From: Planctomycetota bacterium | GTDB lineage: Bacteria; Planctomycetota; Planctomycetia; Gemmatales; Gemmataceae | Reading direction: 5' to 3' | Assembly (NCBI GenBank): GCA_016195405.1 | Contig: JACPZP010000008.1 | Span: forward strand, 62,001-126,000 | Length of the DNA stretch: 64,000 bases | Shown: piece by piece, positions 8,986-18,076 of the stretch | Position numbering within the stretch: the stretch's first letter is position 1 | Layout of the letters: each line of letters starts with the position of its first letter | Program-made: the position numbers and the translations under genes | The notes under the pieces: generated by a model | Told to the model about the DNA's origin: nothing | Databases searched by the model: none | The model's input: the letters and a program-made list of their open reading frames with translations, nothing else

Positions 8986-9686
8986 TCCTTCACGCCTTCA
9001 AATAGGACGCTTCCCAAGCGAACGAACGTCGCCCCTTCTTCGACAGCGACCTCGAAATCGTTGCTCATGCCCATGGAAAGATGTACAAGTCGATGTGGCG
9101 CTTCTAGACGCGGCGCCAACTCGTCTCGCAGATTACGGAGTTTCGCAAACGTCGGCCTGCATGCCTCGGCATCTTGAAGGGGTGCCATCGTCATGAGTCC
9201 TTCGACCCGAACATGCTTGAAGGCCGCAGCAGCAGGAATGACATCCGGCAAGTTTGACGGGTCAAAGCCCTGTTTCGACGCCTCGCCGCTCGCATTCACT
9301 TCCAAGAAGACTCCGATTTGGTGATTCTGCTTGGCTGCCTCGGTTTCGATGGCTTCTAACAGTCGAATGCTGTCGACCGAATGAATCCGCTCGACCACGG
9401 GAAGTGTCCGCTCGATTTTGTTGCGTTGCAGATGTCCGATGAGGTGCCAGCGAACGCTTTTCGGCAATTCCGCCGTCTTTCGCCACAATTCTTGCGGCCG
9501 ATTCTCGCCAAGATCGTGAACGCCCAGTTCCACAAGGCCGCACGCCATCTCCGTGGATACCGTTTTGGTCACGGCCACCAACGTCACCTCCGAGCGCGCT
9601 CGGCCGGCGCGCCGGCACGCCTCGACCAAGCGATCGTTGACGCGATCCAGATTCTCTTTCAACCTTTTGCTCGTCGCGTCCGGCAT
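8982..9686 (-). CDS. YggS/PROSC family pyridoxal 5'-phosphate homeostasis protein
   Basis: 234 residues. VAVTKTVST holds the PLP lysine near residue 41, followed by LGENRPQEL, WHLIGHLQRNK, GLMTMAPL and LSMGMSNDFEVAVEEGATFVRLGS, the family signature. The protein binds PLP as a single-domain alanine-racemase-like barrel and buffers B6 vitamers and amino acid pools in the cytoplasm. It is the first gene of the yggS-DUF167 pair. Nothing is missing. Confidence 0.95.
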   Translation of the reverse strand: MPDATSKRLKENLDRVNDRLVEACRRAGRARSEVTLVAVTKTVSTEMACGLVELGVHDLGENRPQELWRKTAELPKSVRWHLIGHLQRNKIERTLPVVERIHSVDSIRLLEAIETEAAKQNHQIGVFLEVNASGEASKQGFDPSNLPDVIPAAAAFKHVRVEGLMTMAPLQDAEACRPTFAKLRNLRDELAPRLEAPHRLVHLSMGMSNDFEVAVEEGATFVRLGSVLFEGVKE

Positions 9687-9721
9687 TCCTCCCTCCCGCG
9701 CTCAAGGACATCATAAAACAA

Positions 9722-9778
9722 TTGAACTCGAAGCGCTAGCGAGGCCGTCGATTCCCCTCGCTTGCGATTCGAGTTCAA
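9722..9778. repeat. palindromic repeat
   Basis: TTGAACTCGAAGCGC...GATTCGAGTTCAA, about 23-nt arms with an 11-nt loop. It lies between divergent yggS and the DUF1015 gene and ends at the Shine-Dalgarno of the latter. Confidence 0.8.
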
Positions 9779-9788
9779 GGGAGTTTTT

Positions 9789-11096
9789 ATGGCCGACGTG
9801 CAGGCATTTCGCGGGTTTCGTTACGATCTGGGGCGCGTCGGCGAGCTCAGCGACGTTGTCGCGCCGCCGTATGACGTCATTGACCCGGCGCTCCAAGGCG
9901 TGCTTTACGAGCGCAGTCCTTTCAACGTCGTTCGCCTCATTCTCAACAAGGAAAGCCCCGCCGACACCGAAAACGACAATCGCTACACGCGCTCAGCCCA
10001 GACCCTGAACGGCTGGCTTCAAGATCGCATTCTATTGCAGGATTCGGCCCGCTCGCTCTACGTCTATCACCAAGATTTCGAGGTCGAAGGCCGCCGGTTT
10101 ACCCGCAAGGGCTTCATGGCCCGCGTCCGTTTGGAGCGATTTGGAGAGGGCCGAATCTATCCGCACGAAGAAACCCTGTCGGGTCCGAAGGCGGATCGCC
10201 TCAAGTTGTTCCGAGCGACCGCCATGAACTTGAGCCAGGTTTTTGGCATGTATCCCGATGCCGAAGGTCAGGTTCAAGCGGCGCTCGAGGCGGCGGTGGG
10301 ACGCGCCTTACCTCTACAGGCGACGGACCACCTCGGCGTGACCAGCAAGATCTGGCCTGTGACCGATCAACATGCGGTCAGTTCCGTCGCCGGCCTCATG
10401 GGTCCCAAACCAATCTTCATCGCTGATGGCCATCACCGTTACGAGACGGCGCTCACGTATCTGGACGAACGGCGGAAGGCGGGTGAGGCGAAGAATCCGG
10501 ATGCCGCCGTCAACTTCGTGCTCATGATGCTGGTGAGCATGTCGGACCCGGGACTCGTGATTCTGCCGACGCACCGACTGATCTCGGGACTCGGCGCCTT
10601 GCGTGCGGATCAAATGCGGAACATGCTCGGCGCGCACTTCGACGTCGAAACCGTCGGTCAGGGACCGGACGCCGCCAAGTCAACCTGGGAACTCATCGAA
10701 TCCGACGGAGGCCAGGACTTACTTGGCTTCGGAACGTCGGCAGACGGCGTTTGGCAGCTAGCCCGTTTCAAGAACCCGGGACTCATGACACAACTCGCCG
10801 TCGATCACAGCCTATCATGGCGAGGCTTGGCGGTGGCGGTGCTGCACAAAGTCGTCTTGGAAAAGCTGGCGCTCGAAACCGGCTCCGCCCTGCCCAAATG
10901 CGCTTACGTGCATCTTTTGAAGGAGGCCGCCGACGCACTGGAGAATCGCAATTGCGAGGTCGCCGTTCTTGTTCCGCCGGCGACCATGAGCCATGTCGAG
11001 CAGATTGCCGGCAATTTGGAAAAGATGCCGCCGAAGTCGACGTATTTTTATCCCAAAGTGCTAAGTGGGCTCGTATTCCATTCACTGAAGTGCTGA
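9789..11096 (+). CDS. DUF1015 family protein
   Basis: The start at 9789 (MADVQAFRGFRYD) is set by AAGGGAG six bases upstream; an upstream in-frame codon at 9762 lies in the palindrome and is unlikely. 435 residues with the DUF1015 hallmarks FRGFRYD, SDVVAPPYDVID, YPHEETLSGPKADR and FIADGHHRYETAL. The family is cytoplasmic, common in planctomycetes and Firmicutes, and resembles HTH/ParB-nuclease-like SerK kinases in places, but its role here is unknown. Length and motifs are intact. Confidence 0.9.
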   Translation: MADVQAFRGFRYDLGRVGELSDVVAPPYDVIDPALQGVLYERSPFNVVRLILNKESPADTENDNRYTRSAQTLNGWLQDRILLQDSARSLYVYHQDFEVEGRRFTRKGFMARVRLERFGEGRIYPHEETLSGPKADRLKLFRATAMNLSQVFGMYPDAEGQVQAALEAAVGRALPLQATDHLGVTSKIWPVTDQHAVSSVAGLMGPKPIFIADGHHRYETALTYLDERRKAGEAKNPDAAVNFVLMMLVSMSDPGLVILPTHRLISGLGALRADQMRNMLGAHFDVETVGQGPDAAKSTWELIESDGGQDLLGFGTSADGVWQLARFKNPGLMTQLAVDHSLSWRGLAVAVLHKVVLEKLALETGSALPKCAYVHLLKEAADALENRNCEVAVLVPPATMSHVEQIAGNLEKMPPKSTYFYPKVLSGLVFHSLKC

Positions 11097-11179
11097 AACT
11101 CCGCCGCCTTCAAATCCCATCCAAAGATCGGATTGCGGACCTGCCTATCGGACTTTAGGATGCTACGAACGCTTGTTGC

Positions 11180-11596
11180 TCACCGCTTAATGCTCACTGC
11201 TGCGGCGACGGCGGCACGGTTGGGAAGCGACGTCTTTTTCAAGATCCGGTGTACGTGATCTTTGACGGTGGCCAGTGCGATGAATAGCTTCCGGGCAATT
11301 TGCTTGTTGCTCAACCCGTTTGCCATGAGGAGGGCGACTTCGCGTTCGCGTTTCGAGAGGCCTTCCAAGGATGGAGCCGAAGAGTGTTCGGGTACGCGCA
11401 CCACCACCATCGGATGGCCTAGATCGCGAGAAGCATCGAGGTCGATAGTGAGCGCGCCATCGACTTCGACATCGCGAGCCAGGGCGACCAGCTGCTTCAT
11501 GGGCACGGCTTGGCCGTTTTTCTTGTGCAGAGAGCCAACGAGTCCGCGCAGGCGCGTGAGCGCAGTCTGACTGAGCGGCGGCTTGGGATTCTTCAT
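11180..11596 (-). CDS. LuxR-type helix-turn-helix regulator
   Basis: 138 residues. The C-terminal half (about 78-138) is a GerE/LuxR DNA-binding domain: LSKREREVALLMANGLSNKQ, then RKLFIALATVKDHVHRILKK. The N-terminal half is short and has no receiver or autoinducer domain that I recognise, so the input signal is unclear. A palindromic repeat (11616-11669) lies just upstream of the ATG. It points away from the NTF2-like gene, which it could regulate (inference only). Confidence 0.85.
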   Translation of the reverse strand: MKNPKPPLSQTALTRLRGLVGSLHKKNGQAVPMKQLVALARDVEVDGALTIDLDASRDLGHPMVVVRVPEHSSAPSLEGLSKREREVALLMANGLSNKQIARKLFIALATVKDHVHRILKKTSLPNRAAVAAAVSIKR

Positions 11597-11615
11597 TCGC
11601 AGAAACCTCTATACG

Positions 11616-11669
11616 GTAGGACGGATTTGCAATCCCTCCGCGATGCGACGGTTTGCAAAACCGTCCTAC
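11616..11669. repeat. palindromic repeat
   Basis: GTAGGACGGATTTGCAATCC...GGTTTGCAAAACCGTCCTAC, an imperfect inverted repeat in the divergent intergenic region between the LuxR-type regulator and the NTF2-like gene. Confidence 0.75.
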
Positions 11670-11701
11670 TTCTCACCAGCATAACCCAAAGGAGCCTTTC
11701 C

Positions 11702-12085
11702 ATGCCAGTAAAAGAAGCGGATCACAAAATCGTTTCGGATTTGATGCGGGCGATGCAGCGCGGCCCGGGCGCTGAGGAGGAATTGCTGGCCCTGTTCTCG
11801 GAAGATGCCGTCTTGGTGGAGCCGTTCATGGGCCAGCCGCAGACGCACAGCGGCAAGCCCGCGATTCGGGCGAGCCTGGTGCAAATGAATCAGAACCGCG
11901 CGCCGGATATGGCCTTGGCGCTCGATCGCGTCGATATGGAAGGCGGCGCTGTCCGCGCCGAATGGACCTGCACTTCCAGCTTCATGCCGACGCCGATGCG
12001 CGGCTACGACCTGTTCGCCATTCGCGGCGGCAAGATCGCCAAGCTGGAAATCTGCGTGACCGAGATGCCGGATATGCCGCACTGA
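11702..12085 (+). CDS. NTF2/SnoaL-like fold protein
   Basis: The start at 11702 is supported by AAAGGAG at 11689-11695; the longer frame upstream overlaps the divergent regulator and the repeat. 127 residues with a typical SnoaL-like layout: N-terminal helices (LMRAMQRGPGAEEELLALF), EDAVLVEPFMG, then strands ending GYDLFAIRGGKIAKLEI. Members are small cone-shaped enzymes or binding proteins; no catalytic residue can be assigned. Its stop abuts the convergent scpB stop. Confidence 0.75.
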   Translation: MPVKEADHKIVSDLMRAMQRGPGAEEELLALFSEDAVLVEPFMGQPQTHSGKPAIRASLVQMNQNRAPDMALALDRVDMEGGAVRAEWTCTSSFMPTPMRGYDLFAIRGGKIAKLEICVTEMPDMPH

Positions 12086-12760
12086 TCAAGTTCCAAACTG
12101 CTCCGCCCGCGGCAAGTCCTTCAGACTTCGCAAGCCGAAAACTTGCAGGAACTTCTTCGTGGTCGCGTAGAGCACCGGGCGCCCCAGGCTTTCGTGGCGG
12201 CCTGCGATCTTGACCATGCCTTTCTCCATCAAAAGACGCAGCGTTTCGCCGCAATGGACGCCGCGGATGCTCTCGATGTCGGCCCGCATGATGGGCTGGC
12301 GATAGGCGATGATGGCCAGCGTTTCCCTTGCGGCTGGGCTTAGCCGCATTTCTTGGCCGCAGCGGCGCAAGGTCGCCAGCCAACGGTGGTATTGCGGCCT
12401 GGTCAAAAGTTGAAATCCGCCGGCCAATTCCTCGATCTGGAAAGCCGTGTCGTCGCGGTCATAGAGCGCTTGCAGTTTCTTGATAAGCCTGCGAGCGGCG
12501 CCGGCATCGGGCAACCCGGCCACTTGGGCGAGCTTCCGCGTGGGCAACGGTTCATCCGCCGCCAGTAGCAACGCCTCGATCGCCGCCAAAGACGCATCCC
12601 GGCCCAAGGGATCGGTCGACACGCCCTCAGTATCCCGCTCGCCGCGCAGACGATAGATGAGCGGCAAGCGTTGATTCGTGGGGAGCCGATCGGGGCGGCG
12701 TCGCGCTAGGGGGCCCAGGGAGCGCTGCATCAATCTCATGTTTGCAGTTCCTTCCGGCAT
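12086..12760 (-). CDS. scpB: segregation and condensation protein ScpB
   Basis: 224 residues. Two winged-helix domains characteristic of ScpB are visible: SLAAIEALLLAADEPLPTRK at the start of the first and ETLAIIAYRQPIMRADIESI, RGVHCG, GRPVLYATTKKFLQVFGL in the second. ScpB dimers bind ScpA and SMC in the chromosome condensation complex. The N-terminal ~50 residues are not conserved-looking; ATGs at 12739 or 12730 are possible starts. No scpA is adjacent. It is convergent with the NTF2-like gene and divergent from nuoH. Confidence 0.9.
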   Translation of the reverse strand: MPEGTANMRLMQRSLGPLARRRPDRLPTNQRLPLIYRLRGERDTEGVSTDPLGRDASLAAIEALLLAADEPLPTRKLAQVAGLPDAGAARRLIKKLQALYDRDDTAFQIEELAGGFQLLTRPQYHRWLATLRRCGQEMRLSPAARETLAIIAYRQPIMRADIESIRGVHCGETLRLLMEKGMVKIAGRHESLGRPVLYATTKKFLQVFGLRSLKDLPRAEQFGT

Positions 12761-12789
12761 CCCCAGGATTCGCTGCGCTCATCCTGGGG
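12761..12789. repeat. short hairpin, half of a family B palindrome
   Basis: CCCCAGGAT, then the family B core TCGCTGCGCTC, then ATCCTGGGG. The same core occurs in the copies at 21884 and 32137. It lies just upstream of scpB and nuoH, in the divergent region. Confidence 0.7.
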
Positions 12790-12872
12790 CTTGACCCATC
12801 GAAGCTCACAAATACAGTAACGCCCATACTCGTCATTGACCAGAGACTTCGCGCGGGTAGGAGCCGAGCTCC

Positions 12873-14111
12873 GTGGCACTGTTTGCATTTTCGTTTTGGG
12901 CGCTTTGGCCTTATCTGCTCGCAATCTTCGCGGCATTCATCCTTATTTTCGGATTCATGCTGGTCTCGGCCATCTTTTCGGTGTGGCTGGAACGAAAGGT
13001 CGCGGGCCGCATTCAAGATCGCCTTGGGCCCACGCGCGTCGGCGGCAAATTCGGCTGGCTGCAAACTCTCGCCGACGGCATCAAGCTCCTTGTCAAAGAA
13101 GACATCATCCCCACCTCGGCCGACCACATGCTCTTTCGCGCCGGCCCCTACATCGCCCTGGTCGGCTCCTTCATGGCTTTCTTGGCCTTGCCGTTCGGTA
13201 ACGGCGTCGTCGCCCGTGAGATGAACGTCGCCGTCTTCTTTATGCTCGCGGTCATGTCCACCGAGGTTTTCGGCATCATCTTGATCGGCTATGGCTCGGG
13301 CAGTAAATGGTCGCTCTTCGGCGGTATGCGCGAGGCGGCCCAGATGGTGAGCTACGAAATTCCGATGGCCCTGTGCGTTCTGGTGCCGGTGATCGTCGCC
13401 GGCAGCATGAACCTCAACGCCGTCGCCTTGCAGCAAAAGAACGGCATCTGGAATTGGTACATTTTCCACGATCCGTTCACCTTCGGCGCGTTCTGGACCT
13501 ATTTCACCTGCGCCATGGCAAGCTGCAAACGGGCCCCATTCGACCTGGCCGAAGCCGAAAGTGAATTGGTCGCGGGCTTCCACACGGAATACTCCGGCTT
13601 CCGTTGGCTGTCGATCTTCATGGCCGAATACGGCAGCATGTTCGCGGTCAGCGGCATCGCCAACGTCATGTTCCTGGGCGGCTGGAGCCTTGGTTTGCCG
13701 TTCGAAATGACCGAGTTATTCGGCTCTTTCCTGGGCGAGACTTGGGGAACAATCGTCGGCAACCTCATCAACGTCACGGTTTTCATCTTCAAGGGCTGGT
13801 TCCTCGTGTTCGTGATGATGTGGGTGCGCTGGACGCTGCCGCGGCTGCGCATCGACCAGGTAATGATGACCTGCCTCAAGTATTTGGTGCCGATTAGCTG
13901 TGTGTTGCTGATGGGAGTGAGCCTTTGGCTCTTGGTCGTGCCTCAGTTCATTCAAGCGTATTTCAACTGGCTGATGTTCGGCGTATGTGTCGCGCTTCTG
14001 GTGGTGCTTATCCGGCAATGGTATAGCTGGGCGAGCAGCGTGCCGAGCGACGCCATGCCGGGAATGTGGCGATCGATCGGCGTGCCGGGATACCAAGGAG
14101 CGAAACGATGA
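12873..14111 (+). CDS. nuoH: NADH-quinone oxidoreductase subunit H
   Basis: 412 residues, GTG start with TAGGAG upstream at 12858. The signature SVWLERKVAGRIQDRLGPTR is followed by multiple membrane helices, GGMREAAQMVSYEIP and APFDLAEAESELVAGFHTEY, the quinone-site loops of NuoH/ND1. It is the first gene of the membrane-arm operon nuoHJKLMN. NuoI, which normally follows NuoH, is absent here. The stop overlaps the first ATG of nuoJ (ATGA). Confidence 0.97.
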   Translation: MALFAFSFWALWPYLLAIFAAFILIFGFMLVSAIFSVWLERKVAGRIQDRLGPTRVGGKFGWLQTLADGIKLLVKEDIIPTSADHMLFRAGPYIALVGSFMAFLALPFGNGVVAREMNVAVFFMLAVMSTEVFGIILIGYGSGSKWSLFGGMREAAQMVSYEIPMALCVLVPVIVAGSMNLNAVALQQKNGIWNWYIFHDPFTFGAFWTYFTCAMASCKRAPFDLAEAESELVAGFHTEYSGFRWLSIFMAEYGSMFAVSGIANVMFLGGWSLGLPFEMTELFGSFLGETWGTIVGNLINVTVFIFKGWFLVFVMMWVRWTLPRLRIDQVMMTCLKYLVPISCVLLMGVSLWLLVVPQFIQAYFNWLMFGVCVALLVVLIRQWYSWASSVPSDAMPGMWRSIGVPGYQGAKR

Positions 14112-14905
14112 CGTTTAGCGGGGAGCCGCAGGCGACCAAACTCGGTCGCCTCCGGCTCCCCGCTAAACAGAGACTGCCAATGGACGACCTGCAACCGCTC
14201 TTGTTCTGGATCATCGCCCTCATGATGGGGACGTGCGCCGTTGCCACGGTCGTGACGCAAAACATCGTCCGGGCGGCCACCTGGCTCTTGTTCACATTGG
14301 CGGGCACTTCGGGGATGTTCTTTCTGCTCGGCGCCGACCTCGTCGGCACAATTCAGCTGTTGGTCTATGTCGGCGGCACGCTCGTTTTGGTCGTCTTCGG
14401 CGTGATGCTCACCGCCCAGGGACCGTTCATCAACATGAAGACGAGCGGCGCGGAATGGGCGATCTCCGCCGTGGTCGGCATACTCTTGCTTTCGGTCCTG
14501 GTTATCGGGACGAGCAAGATCGGTCACGTCGGCCCACCCGAAAAATCCGCGGCTGCTCGTTTTCAACCAACCTATACCCTGGCTTCGCAGCGCGAGGTTC
14601 GAGACAGACTCGAGTTGGAGCGAGGCCGCGGCAGCATAGACGAGGATCAGTATTATTTAGCGATTGCACGGCTCGACAAAGAACAAGTAGCTCAGGCCTC
14701 TTACAGTGCCGTCATTGGACGAGGTTTCATCGGCGAACCCGTCGGTCCGGTCCATGAAGAAACCGTCGGCAAGTCCAACAAAACGATATTGGTCCGTGCC
14801 CATTACCTCCTGCCGTTTGAAATCGTCTCGATTCATCTGCTCGTCGTCTTGATTGGCGCGGCATATCTCGCCCGTGCCAAGCGCCGCCGGAGGGTGGCCG
14901 CATGA
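14108..14905 (+). CDS. nuoJ: NADH-quinone oxidoreductase subunit J
   Basis: Two starts are possible. The ATG at 14108 overlaps the nuoH stop (ATGA) but puts a family A palindrome (14113-14168) in the reading frame, adding 24 residues. The ATG at 14180 (MDDLQPLLFWIIAL) gives the usual N-terminus. I give 14108 because coupling favours it. Four or five membrane helices with GADLVGTIQLLVYVGGTLVL identify NuoJ. A charged segment of about 85 residues (RDRLELERGRGSIDEDQYYL...) sits before the last helix; NuoJ is usually shorter by about that amount. Confidence 0.92.
   Translation: MTFSGEPQATKLGRLRLPAKQRLPMDDLQPLLFWIIALMMGTCAVATVVTQNIVRAATWLLFTLAGTSGMFFLLGADLVGTIQLLVYVGGTLVLVVFGVMLTAQGPFINMKTSGAEWAISAVVGILLLSVLVIGTSKIGHVGPPEKSAAARFQPTYTLASQREVRDRLELERGRGSIDEDQYYLAIARLDKEQVAQASYSAVIGRGFIGEPVGPVHEETVGKSNKTILVRAHYLLPFEIVSIHLLVVLIGAAYLARAKRRRRVAA
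14113..14168. repeat. family A palindrome inside the 5' end of nuoJ
   Basis: GTTTAGCGGGGAGCCGCAGG...CCTCCGGCTCCCCGCTAAAC, 56 nt. It lies directly after the ATGA junction of nuoH and nuoJ and is open in the nuoJ frame. Confidence 0.95.
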
Positions 14906-15219
14906 CCGAAACCATCGGCCTGGAGCACTATCTGTTCCTGGGCGCTCTGCTGTTCGTGTGCGGCGCGGTCTGCATGGCCACCAAGCGCAACGCTATCGGC
15001 GTCTTGATCGGCGTCGAATTGGTCTTGAACGGGGCGAACATCAACCTGGTCGCCTTCGCCCACTTCAATCCCGCCTTCGAGATCGAGGGCATGATCTTCG
15101 CGCTCATGGTGATCGTCTTGGCCGCAGGTGAAGCGGCGGTCGCTCTGGCCATCGTGCTCAACTTCTACAACAACCACATGACGGTGGACGTCGACACGGC
15201 CGAGGAGTTGAAAGGGTAA
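14902..15219 (+). CDS. nuoK: NADH-quinone oxidoreductase subunit K
   Basis: 105 residues with three membrane helices and the NuoK/ND4L pattern: GVLIGVELVLNGANINLVAF with the conserved membrane glutamates, and VIVLAAGEAAVALAIVLNFY. It is part of the proton-pumping membrane arm. The start overlaps nuoJ by four bases and the stop overlaps nuoL by one (TAATG). Confidence 0.97.
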   Translation: MTETIGLEHYLFLGALLFVCGAVCMATKRNAIGVLIGVELVLNGANINLVAFAHFNPAFEIEGMIFALMVIVLAAGEAAVALAIVLNFYNNHMTVDVDTAEELKG

Positions 15220-17996
15220 TGTTCGACTTTGCCCATCATCCGGGTCTGTTGTTCGTCTGGGCGACGCTGTTGCCTCTGGCATCGTTCGTTATTTTGCTGT
15301 TGGCCGGCGCCTTGCGCTGCGCCTTGAAACCGCACAAAGCGGAAAACGACCTGGCGGGCGCGCTCTACGAGGCGCTGGGCGGCGACGTTCCCGGCAAAGG
15401 CGCCGCCTTTGTCAGCATCGCCGGCATCGGTTTGGCCTGCGTGCTCAGCGTCATCGGCTTCGCGCTGCTTCTTACCGATTCGTCTTTGCACGAGGACCAT
15501 GGCTCAAAGCCGGCCGCCCATTCCCACGATCACGGCAAAGGCGAAAAAGAGGCGAAAGGAAAAGAAGAACATGAGCATCACAAAAGCTTAGGCGCGTTGC
15601 GGGCGGAACTGGCCAACCTTTACCATGAGATTTCGCACGCCGACGCCGAGGAAGAGAAAAAACTACAGGCGGACATCGACAACGTCAAAAAGGAAGTCGA
15701 GGAGACCGAGAGCCGTTGGTCGCAGTCGGTGACGTGGACTTACGTGCAGCCGCGCAAACTCTCCGATCCGGACGCCGGCACGGTATTAAGCATCGGCTAT
15801 CGCATCGATCATCTCGCGGCGATCATGTTCGTGATGGTGACCTTCGTCGGCACGCTCATCCACATCTTTTCCGTCGGCTACATGAGTGATGAGCTGCAGA
15901 AGACCGTCGAGGATCATGAGGTCCACACCGAACACGGCCATTTGCATCGCCAGGGCCGCTTCGGCCGATTCTTCTTGTTCCTGTCGCTGTTCTGCTTTTC
16001 GATGCTCAATTTGATTCTGGCTGACAATCTCTTTCAAATCTTTGTGAGCTGGGAGTTGGTCGGAATCTGCTCGTATCTCTTGATTGGTTTCTACTTCGAG
16101 CGGACCAGCGCGTCCAATGCCGCCAACAAAGCGTTTATCACCAACCGCATCGGCGACGCCGGCTTCATTATCGGCCTGCTCATCGTGTGGTCGTACATGG
16201 GCACGTTCAACTTCCAGGAGATTTTCCAGCGCGTGCGGGCGCCGGAGCAGGCGTTCTCGGCCAAGTCGAGCGAACACGGCAAGTACATTCCTCTCGCCAA
16301 CGCACATCAAATTGTCTCGGGCGAGGTGATCGGCCCCGGAACAGTGGAAGGTACGACAAGGCTGCGCGTGACGTCGATTGAAGACCCGCGCACCATGGAG
16401 TCGCGCGTCATCCTCTTCCCGCGTGACCAATTAAAGAGCGCGCACTTCGCCGCCGTTGGTCCGAAGGAAGGCGTGCAAGGACAGAAGGGTCAGGTGTTGA
16501 CCGCGGTCAATGTCTATGCGAAGCCCAGGGCCGACCGTTACGGTTCCATGCCCTATTGGCTCCTGGTCGCGGCCGGGCTTGGCATCTTCCTCGGTTGCGT
16601 CGGCAAGTCAGCCCAGTTCCCGCTGCAAGTGTGGCTGCCCGACGCCATGGAAGGTCCGACGCCTGTCAGCGCCCTCATCCATGCGGCCACGATGGTCGCC
16701 GCCGGCGTGTATCTCGTGGGGCGCGCCTATCCGCTTTTCACCCCCGAAGTGCTGCTGACGATCGCGTATGTCGGCGGCATCACGCTGTTTGTGGCGGCCA
16801 CCATTGCCGTCGTGCAGACCGACATCAAGAAGGTTCTCGCGTATTCGACCGTCAGCCAGCTCGGCTACATGATGCTCGGCCTAGGCGTCGGCGGCTGGGC
16901 GGCTGGCCTGTTCCACCTTATCACCCATGCGTTCTTCAAGGCGCTCTTGTTCCTCTGCTCGGGCAGCGTCATCTATGGCTGTCATCACGTCCAGGAAATG
17001 ACGAAGATGGGCGGTCTTTATCCCAAGATGAAGACGACCGCGCTCACGATGCTGATGGGCTGCCTCGCGATCGCCGGCATTCCGCTCTTTAGCGGCTGGT
17101 ACAGCAAGGACGCCATCGTCGCCCACGCCTTGGGACATAGCGTCGTCCACGCCGAGCATTTCTTGTTGTTCCTGTTGCCGCTTTTGACGGCGGGCCTCAC
17201 GACCTTCTACATGTTCCGCATGTGGTTTATGACCTTCACCGGCGAGCCGCGCGATCATCACGTCCATGAGCACGCCCACGAATCGCCGAAGTGGATCGTC
17301 GTGCCGTTGGTGGTCTTGGCGTTTTTCAGCATCGTAGTCGCCTGGGGTTGGCCGATTTGGGATGCGGAAGCGAGCTGGCTGGAACATCAACTCCATCACG
17401 CGCAGCCGGCATCGGTCGTCGCGGATTTTGGCCGCCATCATGAGGATCCGGCGAGCGCGGCCGCTTCCATGGAAAAAGACAAGTCGCCGCGCTATAAGGC
17501 GGTGGAAAACCACAGCTTGGCCGGCTATTTGGCCCTGATCATGGTCGCCATCGGTTTGTCGTTCGCGTTCGCGCTTTACTATTACCGCGTGCTCGATCCG
17601 GCCGAGGCGAAGGAGCAGTTTCCCGGCGTCCATCGCTTCCTGACTCACAAATGGTATTTCGACGAGCTTTACAGCGCCGTCCTCGTTCGGCCGGCGCTGG
17701 CGGTTTCGAACTGGGCGCGGTCGTTCGATCTCAACATCATCGACGGCCTCGTTCACCTTCTGGCACGCGTCGGTGTATTGCTTTCGGTGATTCACGGTTG
17801 GTTCGACAGGTACATCATCGACGGCGTCGCCAACCTTTTGGCAGACGTGTCCTACGCCATCGGTGCCTGGCTGCGCGGCCTGCAGACGGGCTATTTGCGA
17901 AGCTACGTGCTGTTCTTGGTGATTGCGGCGGTCGGAATCTGGGTGGTGATCTTGTTCATCATTGGAACGCCGGCGCCGGCGGGGCCGACGCCGTAG
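15219..17996 (+). CDS. nuoL: NADH-quinone oxidoreductase subunit L with two large insertions
   Basis: 925 residues against about 610-660 for typical NuoL. The core is intact: GRFFLFLSLFCFSMLNLILA, SWELVGICSYLLIGF, GKSAQFPLQVWLPDAMEGPT, SALIHAATMVAAGVYL and the C-terminal helices. Extra parts are a His/Glu-rich stretch (91-122, HSHDHGKGEKEAKGKEEHEH) followed by a likely coiled coil (123-167), and a hydrophilic block at about 337-442 placed before YWLLVAAGLGIF. A His-rich loop also follows at about 685. These loops would lie outside the membrane. NuoL is the distal antiporter-like proton channel. Confidence 0.95.
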   Translation: MFDFAHHPGLLFVWATLLPLASFVILLLAGALRCALKPHKAENDLAGALYEALGGDVPGKGAAFVSIAGIGLACVLSVIGFALLLTDSSLHEDHGSKPAAHSHDHGKGEKEAKGKEEHEHHKSLGALRAELANLYHEISHADAEEEKKLQADIDNVKKEVEETESRWSQSVTWTYVQPRKLSDPDAGTVLSIGYRIDHLAAIMFVMVTFVGTLIHIFSVGYMSDELQKTVEDHEVHTEHGHLHRQGRFGRFFLFLSLFCFSMLNLILADNLFQIFVSWELVGICSYLLIGFYFERTSASNAANKAFITNRIGDAGFIIGLLIVWSYMGTFNFQEIFQRVRAPEQAFSAKSSEHGKYIPLANAHQIVSGEVIGPGTVEGTTRLRVTSIEDPRTMESRVILFPRDQLKSAHFAAVGPKEGVQGQKGQVLTAVNVYAKPRADRYGSMPYWLLVAAGLGIFLGCVGKSAQFPLQVWLPDAMEGPTPVSALIHAATMVAAGVYLVGRAYPLFTPEVLLTIAYVGGITLFVAATIAVVQTDIKKVLAYSTVSQLGYMMLGLGVGGWAAGLFHLITHAFFKALLFLCSGSVIYGCHHVQEMTKMGGLYPKMKTTALTMLMGCLAIAGIPLFSGWYSKDAIVAHALGHSVVHAEHFLLFLLPLLTAGLTTFYMFRMWFMTFTGEPRDHHVHEHAHESPKWIVVPLVVLAFFSIVVAWGWPIWDAEASWLEHQLHHAQPASVVADFGRHHEDPASAAASMEKDKSPRYKAVENHSLAGYLALIMVAIGLSFAFALYYYRVLDPAEAKEQFPGVHRFLTHKWYFDELYSAVLVRPALAVSNWARSFDLNIIDGLVHLLARVGVLLSVIHGWFDRYIIDGVANLLADVSYAIGAWLRGLQTGYLRSYVLFLVIAAVGIWVVILFIIGTPAPAGPTP

Positions 17997-18026
17997 GGGT
18001 TTTTGTCCCTTCGCGGGGCCAATGTT

Positions 18027-18062
18027 GCGCTAACCCGCAAGCGGGCCATCCCGCGAGCGGGT
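18027..18062. repeat. small double hairpin between nuoL and nuoM
   Basis: Two adjacent mini-palindromes, CCCGCAAGCGGG and CCCGCGAGCGGG, in the 80-nt gap between nuoL and nuoM. A related CCCGCGAGCGGG occurs at 6156. It could act as an mRNA stability element; that is a guess. Confidence 0.6.
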
Positions 18063-18076
18063 GGGAGCTTGGTTTC

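Noticed and set aside
12627-13583. 318-codon minus-strand frame over scpB and nuoH
   Set aside because: Low-complexity Glu/His/Asp sequence overlapping two certain genes in other frames.
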